From assembly GCA_027029065.1 (NCBI GenBank), contig JALVGO010000277.1, positions 1-6,999 of the forward strand: a stretch of DNA of 6,999 nucleotides, read 5' to 3'. The DNA comes from Sulfurovum sp. (GTDB lineage Bacteria > Campylobacterota > Campylobacteria > Campylobacterales > Sulfurovaceae). Position 1 is the stretch's first letter. Each line of letters begins with the position of its first letter. The position numbers and the translations under genes were made by a program. The notes below the pieces were generated by a model, which was not told where the DNA came from, did not search any database, and worked only from the letters and a program-made list of their open reading frames with translations. Below, piece by piece: positions 1 to 4,765 of this stretch.

Positions 1-127
1 CGCATTAAATAACTACGATAAATAATAAAAAAAGTGAGGTAATACCTATGAAAAAATTAATTAATGCGATTATCCTGTATCTGATTAAGAAAATCATTGA
101 CTGGTTATTTAGTTGAGTTTCGGACAC
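1..127. repeat. Terminal redundancy (same 127 bp as 6873-6999)
   Basis: The first 127 bases are identical to the last 127 (6873-6999). They also match 3519-3645, after which the copies diverge. A 127-bp end overlap matches a common largest k-mer size of short-read assemblers, so it is most simply the overlap of a circular contig and not a biological terminal repeat. The peptide gene at 48-116 is then the same physical gene as 6920-6988. The contig also ends exactly where the internal repeat ends, which is a branch point in an assembly graph. Confidence 0.85.
48..116 (+). CDS. 22-aa amphipathic peptide, possible type I toxin (redundant end copy)
   Basis: This is the same gene as 6920-6988 if the contig is circular; see 3566-3634 for the full description. 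Only 47 bases of leader are present here, but they include the whole local RNA structure. GAGG at 36-39 is the Shine-Dalgarno, partly inside a hairpin AGGT(37-40)-AAT-ACCT(44-47). CGCATTAA at 1-8 is exactly complementary to TTAATGCG at 61-68 inside the coding region. The stop TGA is at 114-116, followed by a hairpin at 121-138. Confidence 0.6.
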   Translation: MKKLINAIILYLIKKIIDWLFS

Positions 128-138
128 ATATATGTCCG
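121..138. terminator. Hairpin between convergent small genes (unit A)
   Basis: CGGACA (121-126) and TGTCCG (133-138) form a 6-bp stem with a 6-base loop. The hairpin begins 4 bases after the stop of the plus-strand peptide gene and lies just beyond the stop of the minus-strand 39-aa gene. Only TTT follows on the plus strand, so as an intrinsic terminator it is weak. The unit B counterpart (3640-3655) keeps a hairpin although its right arm differs in sequence. Confidence 0.45.
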
Positions 139-142
139 TTTG

Positions 143-262
143 CTACTTTCTCCAGTCGTCTATCTTGGTTATGAGATACGATACTGGAGAGAAGAGAATG
201 AAGAGGATCGCACCGGCGGGAGATATGCCGCTGCTCCTGATCGTCTTATAGAATTTAAGCAT
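143..262 (-). CDS. 39-aa single-helix membrane protein (unit A)
   Basis: I do not recognise this family. The ATG (260-262) overlaps the end of the preceding 119-aa gene by 8 nt (ATGCTTAA), so translation is probably coupled. The protein has a basic N-terminus (MLKFYKTIR), then SGIS at residues 11-14, a hydrophobic stretch at about 15-32 containing SP at 25-26, and a charged tail ending WRK. This suggests one membrane span. The best support is its counterpart at 3680-3796, which has the same position, the same 8-nt overlap and matching residues (YK at 5-6, R9, SGIS, A18, L20, SP, Y29, KI at 33-34) despite strong nucleotide divergence. It is third in the rep operon. A holin-like, partition or membrane-tethering role is guesswork. 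Confidence 0.72.
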   Translation of the reverse strand: MLKFYKTIRSSGISPAGAILFILFSPVSYLITKIDDWRK

Positions 263-614
263 TTTCAATCTCCTTGAGGATCCTTTGGAACTCTTCGGGA
301 TCGGAACAGTCGCTTAGGGTGTCGATCCAGCCCTGGATCTTCGCTCTCTTGTTATAAAGATCCATTAGCACCGGCTCCAGGGTGTGGAACATACCGGCGT
401 TACCGATCTTGACCTCTTCGGCTTCTCCTCTTCGGATCTCTTTGAGGTGTTGGGTTAGGTACTCCAGCTTTTTGATGATGTCGTCGGTAACTTCCTCATC
501 GGTGGCACCCCAACCGGCACGGGGCAGATCATAATGAATGATCTCTTGAAGTCCTGCGGCGGTGTCCTCGATGGCTTCGCCGGTGAATGTTGTTTTGATG
601 AATGGGTCTGTCAT
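255..614 (-). CDS. 119-aa acidic helical protein, second gene of rep operon A
   Basis: The function is not recognised. The start is the ATG at 612-614, which overlaps the rep stop codon as ATGA and has AGGAG 7 nt upstream. A longer reading frame to 692 would run inside rep and lacks this context. Residues 75-119, starting MFHTLEPVLMDLYN, match the 59-aa protein of unit B. The match continues through IQ-x-WIDTL (93-100) and the acidic tail EEFQRILKEIE. The N-terminal 74 residues are extra and include a charged helix-like stretch at about 41-68. There is no signal peptide or membrane span. Coupling to rep and conservation beside two unrelated-looking reps suggest a role with replication, copy control or maintenance, but this is inference. 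The gene then overlaps the 39-aa membrane protein by 8 nt. Confidence 0.82.
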   Translation of the reverse strand: MTDPFIKTTFTGEAIEDTAAGLQEIIHYDLPRAGWGATDEEVTDDIIKKLEYLTQHLKEIRRGEAEEVKIGNAGMFHTLEPVLMDLYNKRAKIQGWIDTLSDCSDPEEFQRILKEIENA

Positions 615-1540
615 TTGGTCTCTCCTGCATAGTCTAATAGATCGGGTTGGAAGCAATAGAGCCTCTCTCTGTTTTCGTGCAGCCACTCCCACGCTTTGGC
701 GGCGGTCTCTTTATCCAGGGTGGCAAAGTCGCTGTTAGCGTCGGAGTAGTAGAGGTAGCCTCTGCCGTCGCATTTGAGCATACGCCCGTCTTTTGCGGGG
801 TAGAGCGGTTCGTTTGCGTAGAGTTCCCGGATTATGGAGACAAAGGTTTTCAGATCGGTATGGTTTTTGCGGATCTCAAAGGTGATCTCGGCTACTTTCC
901 TGCCAAGCTTTCGCTCTGTGAGCTTGACTTCCAGGTCTGTATATTTGTTGATGTCAGTTTCGGCTTTCTTGAGTACCTGCCTTTTAAAGTTGTCATACCT
1001 CAAAAGAGATTTCGGCACCTTGAGGATCTCTTGCAGCTCCTCGACTTTCCAGGTGCGGCTGCCGATCTTCGCATACTCTTTGAGCAGCAGATACATTCTT
1101 TTGGAGTAGCTCGATTTCATCGGCAGCATATGGCGGATATCGGAGATTACAAAACGGCTCTTGATCTCCAGTAGGTAGGGCTTTAGCCGTTTATCGAAAC
1201 GGCAGCGGATAATGCCGTCCTCATACTCAAAGAAGCTAAACCAGTTTACGATCGCCCAGCGTTTCTTTGGGTTATCCGTCGGCAGTTCCACCGGCTTACT
1301 CATCAAGGATCTCACATTGTCCTTGAGCTGTTCGCTGTTCCATACCCTGCCGCTCTTTCGGTTCAAGTCCTTGATACTGAACTCATAGTCCTTGAAGTCC
1401 TCATCTTCTTTCTTGATCGCCGTTAGCAGCATCAGCACCAAATCGATCTCCGCTCTTGTGAGGGCATACCTGGCATTGATAATAAGATGAGATTGCCTTG
1501 AATAGTTCCGATCCGTTAAAGGTAACTTTTTATCTTCCAA
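611..1540 (-). CDS. Rep_3-family plasmid replication initiator (unit A)
   Basis: This protein would bind the iterons at 1600-1670 and open the origin. Its 309 residues show the tandem winged-helix pattern of Rep_3/RepB-like initiators. The N-terminal half covers about 15-140. The second wing carries SYSKRMYLLLKEYAKIGS (144-161), a W-x-VEELQEIL helix, and YDNFKRQVLKKA followed by KLGRKVAEITFEI up to residue 223. Residues 230-309 are an extra C-terminal region (DGRGYLYY near 258-265, AWEWLHENRERL near 283-294) that Rep B lacks. The start is TTG at 1538-1540, because no ATG fits and AAGGA lies 6 nt upstream. An inverted repeat at 1561-1584 just ahead suggests autoregulation. The stop overlaps the next gene's ATG. 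A 60-base sample inside (1021-1080) has 33 G/C, richer than Rep B. Confidence 0.9.
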   Translation of the reverse strand: MEDKKLPLTDRNYSRQSHLIINARYALTRAEIDLVLMLLTAIKKEDEDFKDYEFSIKDLNRKSGRVWNSEQLKDNVRSLMSKPVELPTDNPKKRWAIVNWFSFFEYEDGIIRCRFDKRLKPYLLEIKSRFVISDIRHMLPMKSSYSKRMYLLLKEYAKIGSRTWKVEELQEILKVPKSLLRYDNFKRQVLKKAETDINKYTDLEVKLTERKLGRKVAEITFEIRKNHTDLKTFVSIIRELYANEPLYPAKDGRMLKCDGRGYLYYSDANSDFATLDKETAAKAWEWLHENRERLYCFQPDLLDYAGETK

Positions 1541-1560
1541 ATCCTATCCTTTTTATTATA

Positions 1561-1584
1561 TGTAGTATTTTATCTAAAACTACA
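1561..1584 (-). promoter_or_regulatory. Probable Rep A operator: inverted repeat before rep
   Basis: TGTAG and TTTTA pair with TAAAA and CTACA around a two-base centre, with a 2-nt bulge. The left arm GTAGTATTT also occurs at each iteron junction (for example from 1619), so the operator looks like inverted half-iterons. Rep_3 initiators commonly repress themselves as dimers at such sites. The rep TTG lies 20 bp downstream. TATAAT boxes read on the minus strand at 1555-1560 (very close to the start) and at 1609-1614 (inside the first iteron). I cannot tell which is used. Confidence 0.5.
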
Positions 1585-1599
1585 TAAATCTATATTTAT

Positions 1600-1670
1600 A
1601 GTATTTCGATTATAAAAAGTAGTATTTCGATTATAAAAAGTAGTATTTCGATTATAAAAAGTAGTATTTA
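1600..1670. repeat. Origin iterons of unit A (3 x 21 bp plus a partial)
   Basis: Three exact tandem 21-bp units begin at 1600, 1621 and 1642. Each starts AGTATTTCGA and ends TTATAAAAAGT, and a partial copy AGTATTTA follows at 1663-1670. The 21-bp period places copies near helical phase, as in iterons bound by Rep_3 initiators. They sit directly upstream of the Rep A gene in AT-rich DNA, so this is the likely replication origin. Every unit also holds a minus-strand TATAAT. Confidence 0.88.
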
Positions 1671-1691
1671 AGTCTCTCAAACCCCGATAAA

Positions 1692-1708
1692 ATGGGCATT
1701 TGAGGCAC
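1692..1708. other. Conserved 17-bp origin-side motif (unit A)
   Basis: ATGGGCATTTGAGGCAC recurs with a single change at 5047-5063 in unit B, where the surrounding origin DNA is otherwise different. In both units it follows the iterons by a similar distance (21 bp here, 23 bp there). It ends 58 bp before the start of the long repeat here and 57 bp before it there. Conserved sequence and spacing suggest an origin element. I do not recognise it as a DnaA box. Confidence 0.5.
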
Positions 1709-1770
1709 CTCTACAGCTTATTACAGCTTTTATATTAAAAGACTTGTGTCCTGCGGACGGCTTTTTACTC

Positions 1771-1798
1771 CAAAAAGAAAGGGCAGATTTTTACCTGC
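1771..1798 (-). terminator. Terminator overlapping the end of mob copy 1
   Basis: On the minus strand GCAGGT-AAAA-ATCTGC forms a 6-bp stem with one G-T pair (1783-1798). It contains the relaxase TAA stop and is followed by CCTTTCTTTTT. This is a plausible intrinsic terminator. Copy 2 has the same stem with CCTCTCTTTTT. Confidence 0.5.
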
Positions 1799-3179
1799 TC
1801 ATACCACCTCTTGACCTCGATTTGTCTTTGGTCTTGGATTGGGCTTTGAACTCTTTAACGGATCGATCCCTTTCTGGTTGCTGCAACTTCCTGAAAAAGT
1901 CTTTGACCTTATCGACTGCCTTACCCAGAGAGTTAAATACCGATTTGGCATCTTTGATAAATCCTCTAACCGATTGCTCCCTCTCTCTTAGTCTCGTATA
2001 AAGGCTATTGGCTTGGGTTATTGTGATTTTGAAGCCTACAACCTCTTTTTTCAAGACCCCTTTGGTTATCGGCTCCGCCTCATTGTCAAGGAACTCTTTA
2101 AGCAGCAGCTCCGATCCGTAATCGCTTAGTAACCTCTCAGCTCTCCACTTTAGCTGCTCCTCACCCGGAAAGGATATGCCGTTATTCAGCTCTGTAACCG
2201 TCCGTAAATCGATTTTAGAGCCGTTAGCCATACTCTGACCCTCTTTAGGGCTTATTTTGGCTTCTAAGGCTTTATTTTGCTCAATTAGGGAGTCAATCCT
2301 CTCTTCCTGGTCAAGTATGATCTCTCGATACTGCTCCAGCTTCTCATCTTTGGCGTTGTCTCTTCTAAGATCCTTTCGGAGATCTTCGATCTGCTCTTTG
2401 AGATCCTCGATCGTGAGATCCTTGGCTTTGATCTTCTCTTTGAGCTGCTTATTCTCGGCTTCCAGCCGTGCATAATCTTCCCGATTAGCTCCATTCGCCT
2501 TTAACTCTTGCCGGAGATCGGCTATCTCCTGCTTGAGATCCTTGACCTTTGCCAATTCTTGGCGTTTAGCCTCTTTGTAGGCTTTGTGATCCAGCCTTAC
2601 GGCTTTGCTTCCTCGCTTCCCCCGCTCCATTCCCAATACCTCGGCTGTGAGGTCTTGGAGCTTGGATAGGCGTTCTCGGTTCATTGCCTTTAGTTCGGGG
2701 TTCTCTCTCTTTTGGCGTTCGGTCAATCCTTTGCGGTAGAGCTGCTGCCCTGTCTGCCGGTCCAGTGTAAAAAAAGTAATGTGGGCGTGGAGGTTGTATT
2801 GAGGCACTCCCCGCTCGTTGATATGTCCTTCATCTCGATGTATGGCGATCTGTACACCGGTAAATCCTGTCTCTTTCTCAATCGCCCTGGTGAGTCGCTG
2901 CACATCTTCCAAAGTGTGCTCTTTGTTCAGATTGACAACGGCTTCCCACACATAGCTTTTAGCCTTGAGTGGCTGACCGAATTTCTGCCGGTAGTTCTCT
3001 CTCGCTTCGGTGTAAAGATCGGAGATCATTTTGGAGGCTTCACCGGCAGAGCGATCCACTTCATTTTGGAGTCTGTATTCTGCCGGCAGAAGATAATCGG
3101 GTTCCCGATCTTCTGACCGGTCATTGTGAGCCAAGCCACCTTTGGCAGCCTTGGCGAAATTGATCGATGCTTTAGCCAT
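1791..3179 (-). CDS. mob: MobV-like relaxase (Mob_Pre family), copy 1
   Basis: This protein nicks oriT and pilots the plasmid strand in conjugative mobilization. It would need a mating-pair apparatus from another element, since none is encoded here. It has 462 residues from the ATG at 3177-3179, which has AAAGGAGA just upstream. An in-frame extension to 3296 would read through the oriT repeat and is rejected. Motif I is HNDR (18-21). The metal-binding motif is HRDEG (114-118) followed by NLHAHI (129-134), a stretched form of the MobV H-x-DE-...-H-x-H signature. Residues about 200-310 are rich in heptad-like K/E/L and predict a coiled coil. The tail (about 430-462) is very basic. A strong internal start sits at residue 317. 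Copy 2 differs at six residues, all from 297 onward (S297A, T327M, T329A, N366Q, I387M, V422A). Confidence 0.9.
   Translation of the reverse strand: MAKASINFAKAAKGGLAHNDRSEDREPDYLLPAEYRLQNEVDRSAGEASKMISDLYTEARENYRQKFGQPLKAKSYVWEAVVNLNKEHTLEDVQRLTRAIEKETGFTGVQIAIHRDEGHINERGVPQYNLHAHITFFTLDRQTGQQLYRKGLTERQKRENPELKAMNRERLSKLQDLTAEVLGMERGKRGSKAVRLDHKAYKEAKRQELAKVKDLKQEIADLRQELKANGANREDYARLEAENKQLKEKIKAKDLTIEDLKEQIEDLRKDLRRDNAKDEKLEQYREIILDQEERIDSLIEQNKALEAKISPKEGQSMANGSKIDLRTVTELNNGISFPGEEQLKWRAERLLSDYGSELLLKEFLDNEAEPITKGVLKKEVVGFKITITQANSLYTRLREREQSVRGFIKDAKSVFNSLGKAVDKVKDFFRKLQQPERDRSVKEFKAQSKTKDKSRSRGGMSR
2229..2246 (-). promoter_or_regulatory. Internal Shine-Dalgarno and ATG inside mob
   Basis: Within the relaxase frame, AAAGAGGG (2239-2246) stands 7 nt before ATG (2229-2231, Met317). 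Translation from here would give the C-terminal 146 residues, starting MANGSKIDLR, as a separate protein. The same site is intact in copy 2 (5583-5600), although flanking codons have changed. It could be chance, an internal translation start, or a trace of an ancient fusion. Confidence 0.35.
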
Positions 3180-3198
3180 CGTCTCTCCTTTGTGCAGC

Positions 3199-3300
3199 AC
3201 CCTTGCGGTCAAACAAAGCGCAGTATCAATACCTTTAGGTTTGATAATGCGCACTATCAAACCTAAAAGGTTCTTGTGCGAAAAATTATACCGCAAGGGT
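3199..3300 (-). other. oriT: Probable oriT: nested inverted repeats upstream of mob (copy 1)
   Basis: The outer arms ACCCTTGCGGT (3199-3209) and ACCGCAAGGGT (3290-3300) are perfect complements. Inside, 3231-3246 pairs with 3255-3271 with one bulged base. Read on the minus strand, the inner hairpin is AGGTTTGATA, loop GTGCGCAT, TATCAAACCT. This has the plan I recall for the pMV158 MobV origin, a hairpin with loop GTGTG/T preceded by TA. By analogy nicking would fall in the loop after GTGCG (between 3250 and 3249, minus strand). That position is inferred. Confidence 0.72.
3285..3290 (-). promoter_or_regulatory. Probable -10 box of mob, copy 1
   Basis: A perfect TATAAT lies on the minus strand about 106 bp before the mob ATG and touches the outer oriT arm. 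No good TTGACA is seen 17 bp upstream, which is tolerable in Campylobacterota-like promoters. The transcript would carry the oriT hairpin in its leader. Relaxase binding at oriT could therefore repress mob, as is known for pMV158 MobM. Confidence 0.55.
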
Positions 3301-3565
3301 ATTAATTTTTGATGAGCTGCACTGACGGCAGCAGATACACAGCCGCAGCTGTGTGGTTACTCCAAAAGAAAATTTTTGAGATGAAAATAGGCTTTATAGA
3401 TTACTACTGAATAGCAAAAATATAAATAGAAATGAGAAACTGAACAGAAATAAAATCTCACACCTATAACAGTGCTGACGACTTGAATTTTCGGTTCAGT
3501 CTCTGCGGAGTTATCAACCGCATTAAATAACTACGATAAATAATAAAAAAAGTGAGGTAATACCT
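3301..3565 (+). other. Non-coding leader upstream of the 22-aa peptide (copy 1)
   Basis: I see no credible gene in these 265 bases. They hold two hairpins. A 7-bp stem ACACAGC-CGCA-GCTGTGT lies at 3337-3354. A longer stem pairs GAG plus ACTGAAC (3434-3445) with GTTCAGT plus CTC (3494-3503), with two bulged A. A TATAAA at 3421-3426 is one possible plus-strand -10 box. The mobile unit preserves the whole stretch without change in copy 2 (6655-6919), so it may be a structured 5' leader or encode an RNA regulator. Confidence 0.4.
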
Positions 3566-3586
3566 ATGAAAAAATTAATTAATGCG
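3519..3586 (+). promoter_or_regulatory. RNA structure burying the peptide's ribosome binding site
   Basis: CGCATTAA (3519-3526) is exactly complementary to TTAATGCG (3579-3586), which lies inside codons 5-7 of the peptide gene. The pairing would enclose the whole initiation region. Within it, AGGT (3555-3558) and ACCT (3562-3565) form a small hairpin that covers most of the GAGG Shine-Dalgarno, directly before the ATG. Such double sequestration is typical of type I toxin mRNAs kept silent until processed. Here it is inferred from complementarity only. Confidence 0.45.
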
Positions 3587-3634
3587 ATTATCCTGTATCT
3601 GATTAAGAAAATCATTGACTGGTTATTTAGTTGA
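3566..3634 (+). CDS. 22-aa amphipathic peptide, possible type I toxin (copy 1)
   Basis: An ATG with GAGG 9 nt upstream starts a 22-residue peptide beginning MKKLINAIIL and ending KKIIDWLFS, with stop TGA. On a helical wheel K3, Y11, K14, K15, D18 and S22 gather on one side, while I5, I9, L12, I13, I16, W19 and L20 face the other. This is a short cationic amphipathic membrane helix. Peptides of this type include TisB-like and AapA-like type I toxins and PSM-like peptides. I see no sequence family match and no proven antisense RNA. It is transcribed away from mob, lies in the part of the repeat with no substitutions, and has its start site in RNA structure. A plasmid-stability toxin is the leading idea; a chance frame remains possible. 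Confidence 0.6.
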   Translation: MKKLINAIILYLIKKIIDWLFS

Positions 3635-3639
3635 GTTTC

Positions 3640-3655
3640 GGACACTTATGTGTCC
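3640..3655. terminator. Hairpin between convergent small genes (unit B)
   Basis: GGACAC (3640-3645), loop TTAT and GTGTCC (3650-3655) form a perfect 6-bp stem. It sits 5 bases after the peptide stop and 24 bases before the stop of the convergent 38-aa gene. There is no clear T run, so its role as terminator is uncertain. The edge of the long repeat falls exactly at the end of the left arm. Confidence 0.4.
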
Positions 3656-3679
3656 ATCGGTTTATGTCATAATAAACGG

Positions 3680-3796
3680 CTATCTCTTTTCGGAGATCTT
3701 GCCGTAAATGTAGAGTATCGGAGAGGCAGCGATCAGGAGGACGGCAGCCCACAAAGAGATACCGGATCCCCTCAAGCTCTTGTAATAGCTAAACAT
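3680..3796 (-). CDS. 38-aa single-helix membrane protein (unit B)
   Basis: This is the counterpart of 143-262. The ATG (3794-3796) overlaps the end of the 59-aa gene by 8 nt (ATGTTTAG), the same overlap length as in unit A. The protein begins MFSYYKSLRGSGIS, has a hydrophobic segment at about 13-31 (LWAAVLLIAASPILYIY) and ends in a charged tail, KISEKR. It shares YK, R9, SGIS, SP at 25-26, Y29 and KI with the unit A protein. The nucleotide sequences are very different, so the similarity indicates selection on protein. No function is recognised. Confidence 0.72.
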   Translation of the reverse strand: MFSYYKSLRGSGISLWAAVLLIAASPILYIYGKISEKR

Positions 3797-3968
3797 CTTT
3801 TAACTCCTTGAGGATCTGCTCGAACTCCTCCAGGGACGGATCGCCCTGGAGAGTATCAATCCATTTTTGGATCTGCTGCCGCTTCTCTTCGCTGCCGGCT
3901 TTGCTTTTGGCGTTGTATAAGTCCATTAGGACGGGTTCCAGCATATGGAACATTGTTGCTTCGGTCAT
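3789..3968 (-). CDS. 59-aa acidic helical protein, second gene of rep operon B
   Basis: The start is the ATG at 3966-3968 with AAAGGAG 9 nt upstream; that Shine-Dalgarno overlaps the Rep B stop codon. A longer frame to 4007 would begin inside rep and has no ribosome site. Residues 6-19 (MFHMLEPVLMDLYN) match residues 75-88 of the 119-aa protein of unit A almost exactly, and IQ-x-WIDTL and EEFEQILKEL follow. This protein lacks the 74-residue N-terminal part and has a few extra charged residues (about 21-32) between the two helices. It is probably a small soluble two-helix protein. The role is unknown; genetic coupling to rep hints at a replication-accessory function. Confidence 0.82.
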   Translation of the reverse strand: MTEATMFHMLEPVLMDLYNAKSKAGSEEKRQQIQKWIDTLQGDPSLEEFEQILKELKDV

Positions 3969-3981
3969 TTGCTTAACTCCT

Positions 3982-4758
3982 TTAAAATAGTCTCGGTGCA
4001 TTTTCAATTACATCAATCGTAATGGATACGGCTTTTGGTCTGCCGGCATCAAAGTAATCGTAGTTTGTTTCATAGATAAAACTTAGTTTACTGTGTGCGT
4101 CCAATTCTTCTTTGACCGGCTTTAGTATTTTTCTTTCAATATCCGCAAAGCGTTTATAATGCGTTCCAAATAGTGCATTAAGCTCGTGTAGCTCGAATGT
4201 CTTACGCTTTGCAACATTCTCGCTATATTGACTGATGCGATAAAGAACTGGTAGCAGTCTCAAGGTATGTTTGGATTTAAACTTCATCAAGGATTTTGTA
4301 TCGATCATCGAATAGTTTCGCTTAACATCAATGATCTGACGGGCAATCTTTACAAAGATCTTTATCTCAATGGTATGCTTACCATAGACGAATTGATAAT
4401 AAGGGAGCAAACTTATGCCTGTCTCGGTATTATTTTCTTCATCGATAAATGTAATACTTGTTTGTTGCATTGCCTTAACATTTCTCTTGATCTCCGGGAG
4501 GCTCATACCTGTATATTTGAGCATATCCCGTGTATCCATCTTAATCGTTAAAAGCTTATCGCTATCCATCGTATCAAGATCTTTAACTGTTTCTATGGCA
4601 CTGGCAAGATAATAGATCGTCTTTAAAGCACCGGCAGTATTCTTTTGAATAGCACTCTCAATAAATGTATTACTGATCTTTCGATGGACTTTAGTCTTTT
4701 TTGACGCTTCAAGTTTTTCCTTTTTTAGCTTTGCTAAATTTTCCGGGCTTGGGATCAT
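3982..4758 (-). CDS. Rep_3-family plasmid replication initiator (unit B)
   Basis: This initiator has 258 residues from the ATG at 4756-4758, with AAAGG 6 nt upstream. It follows the Rep_3 plan: a lysine-rich start, a first winged-helix region at about 30-140, then YSMIDTKSLMKFKSKHTLRL (149-168) with YRISQYSE. After FELHELNALFG come YKRFADIERKILKPVKEEL (201-219) and a final strand region, AVSITIDV. It ends soon after the second wing and lacks the 80-residue tail of Rep A. Identity with Rep A by eye is low, so the two replicons are distinct and may be compatible. A 60-base sample (4081-4140) has 21 G/C against 33 in Rep A, which suggests a different source. Repeats at 4766-4820 and the iteron field at 4836-5025 lie directly upstream. 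Confidence 0.88.
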   Translation of the reverse strand: MIPSPENLAKLKKEKLEASKKTKVHRKISNTFIESAIQKNTAGALKTIYYLASAIETVKDLDTMDSDKLLTIKMDTRDMLKYTGMSLPEIKRNVKAMQQTSITFIDEENNTETGISLLPYYQFVYGKHTIEIKIFVKIARQIIDVKRNYSMIDTKSLMKFKSKHTLRLLPVLYRISQYSENVAKRKTFELHELNALFGTHYKRFADIERKILKPVKEELDAHSKLSFIYETNYDYFDAGRPKAVSITIDVIENAPRLF

Positions 4759-4765
4759 TTTAAAC

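Larger units (their letters stand above)
1767..3645. repeat. Long direct repeat, copy 1 (mob-oriT-peptide module)
   Basis: This 1879-bp block pairs with 5121-6999 at a constant offset of 3354 without indels. It runs from just beyond the relaxase stop codon, through the relaxase gene and oriT, to the end of the 22-aa peptide transcription unit. I count about 22 substitutions, all between 1767 and 2385. From 2386 to 3645 (1260 bp) the two copies are identical. Similarity stops abruptly after the sequence CGGACAC at 3639-3645. Confidence 0.97.

Noticed and set aside
149..190. Inverted repeat TCTCCAGT...ACTGGAGA as a terminator
   Set aside because: It lies within the coding sequence of the 39-aa protein and has no T run.
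615..692. Longer start for the 119-aa protein
   Set aside because: The extension lies inside rep in another frame. The ATG at 614 overlaps the rep stop and has AGGAG upstream.
1600..1670. CRISPR-like tandem repeats
   Set aside because: Units are directly adjacent with no spacers, and they sit before a Rep gene, so they are iterons. The same holds for 4966-5023.
1748..1765. Plus-strand terminator GTCC-TGC-GGAC followed by T5
   Set aside because: The stem is only 4 bp, it is separated from the T run, and no plus-strand gene lies upstream.
2712..3163. Plus-strand open frames inside the relaxase genes
   Set aside because: They lie antisense to a well-supported gene, share its codon pattern and have no ribosome site; the same applies inside rep A and rep B.
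3180..3296. Upstream in-frame extension of the relaxase (39 extra residues), also at 6534-6650
   Set aside because: It reads through the oriT inverted repeat and the mob -10 box and has no ribosome site. The ATG at 3179 has AAAGGAGA.
3381..3410. Nine-codon plus-strand frame starting MKIGF as a leader peptide
   Set aside because: There is no Shine-Dalgarno before it and no second line of support.
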